Source: CANKJK01 sp964400405 (GTDB lineage Bacteria > Acidobacteriota > Vicinamibacteria > Vicinamibacterales > UBA2999). Taken from it: DNA of 7,808 nt. The stretch's first letter is position 1; each line of letters opens with the position of its first letter. Under the pieces are notes generated by a model that saw nothing but the letters and a program-made list of their open reading frames with translations, was not told the DNA's origin and searched no databases. Of the stretch, positions 1-7,808 are shown piece by piece. The position numbers and the translations under genes were made by a program. The stretch is from positions 1 through 7,808 of the forward strand of contig CAYNUO010000115.1 of the NCBI GenBank assembly GCA_964400405.1, in the 5' to 3' direction.

Positions 1-692
<692 letters not shown>

Positions 693-696
<4 letters not shown>

Positions 697-2510
697 CCCT
701 TTCCATTCGCGTCAAGCAGATCGCGGCCGTCACCGCGATCGTCGGGCTGGCCGTCGTCAGCCTGAGCGCGCTGCACGTGACGCGACTCGCGCGCGTCGGC
801 CTGCACGAGAGCCAGGCGCGGGGCGAGCTGCTCGCCAACGCCATCTTCCATCGCGTCCGGCAGGTGGTGACCGAGAGTCCGGATCCCTATCTCGCCATCC
901 GCACGGACCCCGGTCTCCTCGCCCTGCTGCAGTCGAGCATCTACGGCGAGAGCGTGACCGACGCCGCCGTGACCGACACGCAGGGCGTGGTGATCGCCGA
1001 CAGCGACGGGTCGCGCGCGGGGCAACGTCTGCCCGAGCGGCCCGACCTGGCGGCGCTGGTGGCGGCCGACGCGCTCGACCAGCTCCAGGTGATCTACGCG
1101 CGCGACACCGGCACGCACGAGGTACGGCTGCCGATGATGCTCGACGACCAGGCGTTCGGGTCGATCCGCATCGGCATCTCGACGCTGCTGCTGCGGGAGG
1201 AGCTGAACGCCGCGCTGCGGCCCGCCCTGATCACCGCGGGCGTCGCGCTCGGGGTCGCGGTGCTCTTCGCCGCCCTCCTTGCGCAGATCTTCCTGCGCCC
1301 CATTCATGTGCTCCGCAGCGGCCTGACGCGACTGGGACAGGGGGAGTTCGGCGTGACGCTCGACCTGCCGCCCGGCGACGAGTTCGGCGAGCTGGGGTCG
1401 TTCTTCAACGCCGTGTCGCAACAGCTTTCGGAGGACCGATCGCAGCAGGCGGGCCGCGAGACACCGCTCCAGGCGGCGGTGGAGAACCTCGAGGATGCCG
1501 TCGCGCTCGTGAACCCGGCGGGCCTGCTGCTGTTCGTGAACCCCGCCATGCAGCGCGAGACCGGCGCGCGGGCGGCCGGGCAGCCCCTCGCCGACGTGCT
1601 CGGCCCGGACCACCCCTATCGGCGGCTCGTCGAGGCCACGCTCGAAACGCGACGGTCGCAGGGGCCCGAGCAGACGCACGTGCCGGCGCCCGCGGGCGCC
1701 TCCGGCGAAGATCGCCTGCTCATCACGCACGCCATCGCCGGCGCAGACGGCGGGCTGGTCGGCGTGCTGCTCGTCGCGCGCAACCTGTCGTCATTCGCCC
1801 GCATGCAGTCCACGCTCGCCTATTCGCGCAAGCTCGTCTCGCTCGGCCGCCTGACGGCCGGCATCGCACACGAGGTCAAGAACCCGCTGAACGCGATGTC
1901 GATTCACCTCGAGCTGCTGCGGACGAAGATCCGCGCGGCCGATCCCGGACAGACCGCCGCTCTGGAGCACGTCAACATCATCGAAAGCGAGGTCCGGCGG
2001 CTCGACGAGGTCGTGCAGGGCTTCCTGAAGTTCACGCGGCCCGACGACCTCCGCCTGCAGCCGGTGCGCGTCGGCGCGCTCGTGCAGGAGATTCTGCCGG
2101 TCGTGCGCCCCGAGGCCGAGCGACGCGGCGTCACCATCGACGTGGCCTGCGCCGACACGACGTCCGCCGTGAACGCGGACGAGTCGATGCTGCGGCAGGC
2201 GCTGCTCAATCTGGCGATCAACGCGTGCCAGGCGATGCCGGACGGCGGCACGCTGCGGCTTGCCTGTGCCGATGCACCGCGCGGACGCGTGGAGATCCGC
2301 GTGACGGACACCGGCGTCGGCATCTCGCAGGAGCACCTCGGCCGCATCTTCGACCTCTACTTCACGACGAAGGAGCACGGCACCGGGCTGGGATTGTCGA
2401 TGGTGTACCGTATCGTGCAGATGCACGACGGAGAGATTGACGTGGAGAGCACGCCCGGACGCGGCACCACGTTCCGCGTGCTCCTGCCGCGCGCGACGGA
2501 CGGCGACTGA
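693..2510 (+). CDS. Membrane sensor histidine kinase (NtrB/ZraS-like; HAMP-PAS-HisKA-HATPase)
   Basis: A 605-residue protein, complete. The GTG start at 693 overlaps the regulator's TGA as GTGA; no ATG occurs in frame until residue 149, and only a weak GGA precedes the GTG, which fits translational coupling. Order seen: TM1 about 9-28; extracytoplasmic sensor region about 29-175 with a PAS/Cache-like segment (VTDTQGVVIADSDG, 93-106); TM2 about 179-201; HAMP about 202-250; a PAS domain about 258-375; then the kinase core. H-box GIAHEVKNPLN has phospho-acceptor H393. The N-box has N506 and N510. The G1 box is DTGVG (D539), the F-box is IFDLYFTTK (552-560) and the G2 box is GTGLGLSM (563-570). 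All catalytic motifs are intact, so it should autophosphorylate and pass phosphate to the neighbouring regulator. The ligand cannot be read from the sequence; the family often senses envelope or metabolic signals. Confidence 0.95.
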
Positions 2511-3067
2511 TGCCCCGCGACCTCCGTAGCGCACGTGCCCTTGCGCTTGGTGCCGTCGCCGTCGGCGCCGCGCTGGTGTCCGGCTGCGCCAAGATGCAGG
2601 CGAAGACGGTGCCGGAGGGCCCCGCGCTGCTGATGCCAGCGCCGCCGGCCCGCGAGATCGTTGCCGCGCTCGACCCGCCGCCGCTGCCGGTCGATGAGCC
2701 CATCGTTCCGCCGACCCCGACCGTGGCACCACCCCCCGTTACGCCGAGACCCGCGCCGGCGCCACCGCGTGCCGCCCGGCCGGATCCGCCGGCCGAGCCT
2801 CCAGCCCCACGCATCGAGCCGCGCACGCTGCGCGCACCCGGTGACGTGGCGCGCGAGGGCGCCATCCGCGAGCGTCTGAGCGGCGCGACTGGCGATCTGG
2901 GACGCGTGGACTACGGGAAGCTGGGTGCGACGGCGCGCAGTCAGTACGACCAGGCGCGGCGCTTCGTGCGGCAGGCGGAGCAGGCGATCAAGGACCAGAA
3001 CCTCGCGTTCGCCTCGACGCTGGCCGACAAGGCCGCCACGCTGGCGGCGGACCTTGCCGGCCGCTAG
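2510..3067 (+). CDS. Proline-rich lipoprotein with C-terminal helical domain, function unknown
   Basis: A 185-residue protein, complete. Its ATG shares one base with the kinase stop (TGATG), implying translational coupling. Seen: a short basic N-terminus, a hydrophobic segment at about 9-22, and lipobox VSGC with C26 as the predicted lipidated cysteine, so it should be membrane-anchored on the periplasmic side. Residues 35-110 contain 29 prolines in 76 positions, an extended tether of the kind that spans periplasm. Residues about 112-184 are Ala-, Gln- and charge-rich and predicted to be a helical hairpin. This tail resembles the DUF4398-like helical domains of envelope lipoproteins, but that resemblance is from memory and unverified. 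I recognise no enzymatic motif. Position in the operon suggests it works with, or is monitored by, the extracytoplasmic domain of the kinase, which is inference only. Confidence 0.85.
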   Translation: MPRDLRSARALALGAVAVGAALVSGCAKMQAKTVPEGPALLMPAPPAREIVAALDPPPLPVDEPIVPPTPTVAPPPVTPRPAPAPPRAARPDPPAEPPAPRIEPRTLRAPGDVAREGAIRERLSGATGDLGRVDYGKLGATARSQYDQARRFVRQAEQAIKDQNLAFASTLADKAATLAADLAGR

Positions 3068-3073
3068 ATTCCG

Positions 3074-4066
3074 CTATTCCTTCCAGGCGCCGTTCAGCTC
3101 GAAGATGATGCCGAGCGTCTCGGTGAAGTCCAGATACATGTACGTCCCGCCGATCTTGCCGTTGGTCCACGCGGCGCCCTTCGACTGAAACAGGCGCGTC
3201 GTCTGCGCCAGCTTGTCGCCCACGGGGAACGCGAGGTGCTGCGGCGCGGCGCGCTTGCCGTGTTTCGCGACGAAGTCCGTCCAGTTCGTCTGGCCCAGGG
3301 ACTGGATGAGCTCCATGCCGGTGTTCGCCTGCTTCCAGCTCGTCAGCCGGAGCGTCGCGGCGGGGTCGGCGTTGTAGCCGGGCGGGATGTCCACCGGCTT
3401 GAAGTCGCGGACGGTCGGCGCGGGGATGCCGAGCGCGTCGGCAAACGCCTTCGCGGTCTCGTCGGCATTCGGCACACCGAAGCCCACGTGCGACATGGCC
3501 GTGTTGGCCAGCACGGCCTTGTCACCGACGATCGACGGTGCGGGCGACGCCGCCGCGATCGGTGTGGCGTCCTGCGCGAGGTCGATGACCGTGCCGAGGC
3601 TTGCCGACATGTCGACCCACGCGAACGTGCCTGCGGCCTTCCCCGCGACGACGCGTCCACCCTTCTGCTCGAGCGCCGCCACGCGCGCGGCGATGGCATC
3701 CGGCACGGAGTAGCCGAGGCGGTAGATGCCCTGTCCGTATTGCTTGAGATACGCGGCCGCCGGACCCGAGCCGCCCTGCGGCTGATCGATCTCGATCCGC
3801 ACGTTCGGCAGCTGCACGACGGCGCGCTTCATCTTGATGCTGCCCTTGGGCAGGTCCACTTTGACGGTCGTAATGGCCGGGGCAGCCGGGAGCTGGAAGA
3901 TGTCGACGTACTTCTGCACGGACGTCTTCACGTCGCGGACGACGACGCCGACCCGGGCGAGCGGGGCGGAACCGATGGCGGCAGTCTGCGCCGAGGCCGA
4001 CGCCACGCCACCGAGCACGAGTGCGACTGCGGCTGCGGCCAGATTGCGGAATCGAATGGTGCGCAT
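3074..4066 (-). CDS. Exported protein with two VOC (glyoxalase/bleomycin-resistance fold) modules
   Basis: A 330-residue protein from ATG (complement of 4064-4066). An AGGAG Shine-Dalgarno (complement of 4073-4077) lies 6 nt upstream; the adjacent TTG at 4069 is only 3 nt from it and is less likely. Signal peptide: basic MRTIRFR, a hydrophobic core, and cleavage after ASA (residue 26). Two VOC modules follow at about 35-165 and 190-326. The second begins SHVGFGV and carries H193, E252 (MELIQ), H277 (QHLAF) and E323 (IIFEL) at the four places where VOC enzymes hold a divalent metal. The equivalent places in the first module are R38, E92, R116 and D162, so only one metal site is expected. VOC proteins include glyoxalase I, extradiol dioxygenases, epimerases and resistance binders; the substrate here is unknown. 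It is convergent with the lipoprotein gene and divergent from the NTF2-like gene. Confidence 0.85.
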   Translation of the reverse strand: MRTIRFRNLAAAAVALVLGGVASASAQTAAIGSAPLARVGVVVRDVKTSVQKYVDIFQLPAAPAITTVKVDLPKGSIKMKRAVVQLPNVRIEIDQPQGGSGPAAAYLKQYGQGIYRLGYSVPDAIAARVAALEQKGGRVVAGKAAGTFAWVDMSASLGTVIDLAQDATPIAAASPAPSIVGDKAVLANTAMSHVGFGVPNADETAKAFADALGIPAPTVRDFKPVDIPPGYNADPAATLRLTSWKQANTGMELIQSLGQTNWTDFVAKHGKRAAPQHLAFPVGDKLAQTTRLFQSKGAAWTNGKIGGTYMYLDFTETLGIIFELNGAWKE

Positions 4067-4072
4067 CAATGT

Positions 4073-4077
4073 CTCCT
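4073..4077 (-). promoter_or_regulatory. Shine-Dalgarno of the VOC gene
   Basis: Read on the minus strand this is AGGAG, followed by ACATTG and then ATG. The 6-nt spacing to ATG 4066 against 3 nt to TTG 4069 is why the ATG start is chosen. Confidence 0.7.
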
Positions 4078-4121
4078 GAGGGGCCGTATTATGCCTATAC
4101 TTCCCGTCCTACGGCACTGGA

Positions 4122-4126
4122 AGGAG
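4122..4126 (+). promoter_or_regulatory. Shine-Dalgarno of the NTF2-like gene
   Basis: AGGAG, within GGAAGGAG, lies 5 nt before the ATG at 4132. It supports that ATG over the in-frame upstream start near 4021, which falls inside the divergent VOC gene. Confidence 0.75.
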
Positions 4127-4131
4127 TTTCG

Positions 4132-4623
4132 ATGACCAAGTGGATTGCGCTCGTCGCGCTGACCCTGGCGCTGCCCGCCTCGGCTCTGGCGCAGAAGAAG
4201 GCCACGCTCACCCCCGCGGACTATGAAGAGATCCGCGGTCTCTACGCGAAGTACAGCTATGGGTTCGACAACGGCGACGCCAAGATGGTGGCGAGCGTCT
4301 ACACCCCCGACGCCCAGTTCATCGTGGGGGGCAAGCCCGCCGGTGCGAACCGCGACGCCATCACGGCGATGGTGCGGCCCGTGGCGCCCGGCAAAGGGCA
4401 GATGAAGCACATGCCCAGCAACATCGCCATCGAGCCCGCCGCGGACGGCGCGAAGGGCATGGCCTACGTGGCGCTGGTGACCTATGAGGCCGGGAAGCCG
4501 CCGGTCGTCACCGGTGGCGGCTGGTATCACGACGACCTGGTCAAGACGGCCGACGGGTGGCGCTTCAAGAAGCGCGACTACCAGCCCTTCCCGCTGCCGG
4601 TGGCCGCGGCCCCGGCTCCCTAG
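4132..4623 (+). CDS. Exported NTF2/SnoaL-like domain protein
   Basis: A 163-residue protein, complete, with stop TAG at 4621-4623. Signal peptide: MTK, then a hydrophobic core, with cleavage after ALA (residue 20). The mature part is one small alpha+beta cone. The helix DYEEIRGLYAKYSYGFDNGD (about 30-49) is the typical first helix of the SnoaL/NTF2 superfamily. It is followed by YTPDAQF (57-63), a central strand with KHMPSNIAIE (92-101), and the closing strands WYHDDLVKTADGWRFKKRDY (131-150). H93, Y132, H133 and D134 would line the pocket. The family contains dehydratases, isomerases, cyclases and non-enzymatic binders, so the fold does not reveal the reaction. It ends in an Ala/Pro tail. It is divergent from another exported protein across a 65-bp gap, suggesting a joint role outside the cytoplasm (inference). 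A strong stem-loop follows the stop. Confidence 0.85.
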   Translation: MTKWIALVALTLALPASALAQKKATLTPADYEEIRGLYAKYSYGFDNGDAKMVASVYTPDAQFIVGGKPAGANRDAITAMVRPVAPGKGQMKHMPSNIAIEPAADGAKGMAYVALVTYEAGKPPVVTGGGWYHDDLVKTADGWRFKKRDYQPFPLPVAAAPAP

Positions 4624-4639
4624 AAGACCCCGCAGCTCA

Positions 4640-4674
4640 ACCGTGGAGGCGGACCCCCAATCCGCCGCCACGGT
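4640..4674 (+). terminator. Strong stem-loop, probable transcription terminator of the NTF2-like gene
   Basis: Arms 4640-4653 and 4661-4674 pair over 14 positions with one internal A-G mismatch (4647/4667), closing a 7-nt loop CCCCCAA. It starts 17 nt after the stop codon of the NTF2-like gene. Only TTCCTCC follows and there is no U-tract, so this is not a textbook intrinsic terminator. It could instead be a 3'-end stabiliser or part of a Rho-dependent end. Its strength and position favour a 3'-end role. Confidence 0.55.
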
Positions 4675-4774
4675 TCCTCCCGCGATGCCAGCCGCGTGTC
4701 GCCCGATTGAGACCCCTTCGTTACAGGCAAGGGCCCGGAAATAGGCCAGATCTTGCGACTGCCCTAGAATTTAG

Positions 4775-4790
4775 TCACAACATGTAGTGG
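4775..4790. promoter_or_regulatory. Candidate NrdR box upstream of nrdJ
   Basis: TCACAACATGTAGTGG is a near-palindrome aligning with the NrdR consensus acaCwAtATaTwGtgt at 12 of 16 positions, including every strongly conserved capital-letter position. NrdR is the ATP/dATP-sensing repressor of ribonucleotide reductase genes, and the next gene is such a reductase. The box lies 8 bp upstream of the -35 candidate at 4799. NrdR boxes usually come in pairs about 31-32 bp apart; I examined both expected places (starts near 4743-4745 and 4805-4807) and saw no good second box. It may therefore be a single or half-degenerate site. Confidence 0.6.
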
Positions 4791-4795
4791 TTCCT

Positions 4796-4808
4796 GCCTT
4801 GACAAGGC
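4796..4808. repeat. Perfect inverted repeat over the -35 element
   Basis: GCCTTG-A-CAAGGC is a perfect 6+6 palindrome around one central A at 4802, and it contains the whole TTGACA. This could be an operator where a repressor would block polymerase, or a chance effect of GC-rich bases around the hexamer. I recognise no known regulator for it. Confidence 0.35.
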
Positions 4809-4827
4809 CGGTTCGAGGGCGCATCAT
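4799..4827 (+). promoter_or_regulatory. Candidate sigma-70 promoter for nrdJ
   Basis: TTGACA at 4799-4804 is a perfect -35 hexamer. A 17-bp spacer leads to CATCAT at 4822-4827, matching TATAAT at 4 of 6. Transcription would begin near 4834, giving a leader of about 170 nt. A rival is TAGAAT at 4765-4770 (5 of 6 as a -10), which lacks a recognisable -35 but would place its start inside the NrdR-like box, the usual geometry for repression. Confidence 0.4.
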
Positions 4828-4904
4828 CCGGTCCACGCTTTCGGATCGTTCGACCCCGGATCCTCCCAGCTCCGAGACGAACCCCAGCTAGCGCTACGAA
4901 GAGG

Positions 4905-4933
4905 CCAGCGGGCCCCCAAGTCGGGGGTTCTGG
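4905..4933 (+). other. Hairpin in the putative nrdJ leader
   Basis: CCAG 4905-4908 pairs with CTGG 4930-4933. Inside that, CCCCC 4913-4917 pairs with GGGGG 4923-4927 around an AAGTC loop, with two G-U pairs and a CG bulge between. A T-rich run (CTTTTGGTTTTT) starts 8 nt after the stem, at 4941-4952. The layout loosely recalls an attenuator, but the run is broken and not adjacent, so a termination role is uncertain. Confidence 0.35.
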
Positions 4934-4957
4934 GCGACAACTTTTGGTTTTTCCACA

Positions 4958-4982
4958 GCGCACCACACCGGGGTGGGTGCGC
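4958..4982 (+). other. Hairpin just upstream of the nrdJ Shine-Dalgarno
   Basis: GCGCACC 4958-4964 pairs perfectly with GGTGCGC 4976-4982. Past a bulged A, CAC 4966-4968 pairs with GTG 4973-4975, closing a CGGG loop. It ends 12 nt before GGAGG, leaving the ribosome site free in this fold. It may protect the transcript or shape initiation. Confidence 0.4.
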
Positions 4983-4994
4983 GCGAGTCGTGTC

Positions 4995-4999
4995 GGAGG
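4995..4999 (+). promoter_or_regulatory. Shine-Dalgarno of nrdJ
   Basis: GGAGG lies 5 nt before ATG 5005. It fixes the start: the in-frame GTG at 4990 has no such element. Confidence 0.8.
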
Positions 5000-5004
5000 T
5001 TTAC

Positions 5005-7808
<2,804 letters not shown>

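Larger units (their letters stand above)
4067..4131. promoter_or_regulatory. Shared divergent control region of the VOC and NTF2-like genes
   Basis: This 65-bp gap separates the start codons of two divergent genes, so both promoters must lie here or inside the opposing genes. Its middle is AT-richer than its flanks. TATACT at 4096-4101 could be a plus-strand -10 (5 of 6 to consensus). CATAAT, the complement of 4088-4093, could be a minus-strand -10. Neither has a convincing -35 at 16-18 bp, so the hexamers are suggestive only. The two -10 candidates lie within 14 bp of each other, meaning the two promoters would probably compete or share a regulator. Confidence 0.4.
4624..5004. other. 381-bp non-coding control region upstream of nrdJ
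   Basis: I find no convincing gene here: short reading frames overlap this stretch but lack Shine-Dalgarno sequences and family resemblance. Left to right it holds a strong stem-loop after the NTF2-like gene, an AT-richer patch around 4738-4800 with an NrdR-like palindrome, a candidate sigma-70 promoter, and about 170 nt that would form a leader with two more hairpins before the nrdJ Shine-Dalgarno. No tRNA is visible. Confidence 0.6.

Noticed and set aside
1791..2732. 313-residue open frame on the minus strand
   Set aside because: It is the shadow of the kinase catalytic core and has no ribosome site or domain.
3032..3048. GCCGCC-ACGCT-GGCGGC hairpin at the end of the lipoprotein gene as a terminator
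   Set aside because: It is short, lies inside coding sequence, has no T-tract, and encodes Ala-rich codons that easily give such repeats in GC-rich DNA.
4067..4069. TTG as the start of the VOC gene
   Set aside because: It is only 3 nt from the AGGAG, while the next codon is an ATG at a 6-nt spacing.
4021..4131. 37-residue N-terminal extension of the NTF2-like protein
   Set aside because: It would overlap the divergent VOC gene, lacks a ribosome site, and would bury the clear signal peptide that begins at the ATG 4132.
4788..4803. Sigma-54 promoter (TGG-N9-TTG geometry) upstream of nrdJ
   Set aside because: The spacing fits a -24/-12 promoter, but the invariant GC of the -12 element reads GA and the -24 element matches only TGG. 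A sigma-70 reading of the same bases is better.
4834..5004. Cobalamin riboswitch for the B12-dependent reductase
   Set aside because: I looked for the GCCACTG-type B12 box and the conserved core and found neither. A covariance search could still overturn this.

Overview
This is a GC-rich bacterial window carrying six protein genes, four complete and two cut by the window edges. Two-component genes of the RR-then-kinase order, secreted VOC and NTF2-like proteins, and a Streptomyces-type class II ribonucleotide reductase together recall Acidobacteriota (Vicinamibacteria-like) genomes. That placement is inferred from gene style only; no rRNA or other marker gene is present.

Layout. (1) Positions 1-3067, plus strand: a tightly overlapping three-gene operon. 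It holds the C-terminal part of an NtrC-type sigma-54 response regulator, a membrane histidine kinase (GTGA overlap), and a proline-rich lipoprotein (TGATG overlap). (2) Positions 3074-4066, minus strand: an exported protein with two VOC (glyoxalase-fold) modules, convergent with the lipoprotein gene and separated from it by only 6 bp. (3) Positions 4132-4623, plus strand: a small exported NTF2/SnoaL-like protein, divergent from the VOC gene across a 65-bp shared control region. (4) Positions 4624-5004: a 381-bp non-coding stretch. It holds a strong 14-bp stem-loop, a 16-bp palindrome matching the NrdR box, a candidate sigma-70 promoter with a consensus -35, and a leader that can fold. (5) Position 5005 to the window end, plus strand: a class II, adenosylcobalamin-dependent ribonucleotide reductase (nrdJ) with its catalytic residues intact. 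It is cut at the window edge inside its C-terminal cysteine motif. Because its stop lies outside the window, this long reading frame is easy to miss.

How the parts work together. The kinase probably senses an envelope signal and phosphorylates the upstream-encoded regulator, which would activate sigma-54 promoters elsewhere; the co-translated lipoprotein may act in the same envelope pathway. The VOC and NTF2-like proteins are both exported and share a control region, so they may be co-expressed, with substrates unknown. nrdJ supplies deoxyribonucleotides without oxygen but with vitamin B12, and the upstream NrdR-like box fits standard RNR repression. I see no defence system, mobile element, CRISPR array or RNA gene. 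The most useful leads are the nrdJ control region and the asymmetric double VOC protein.
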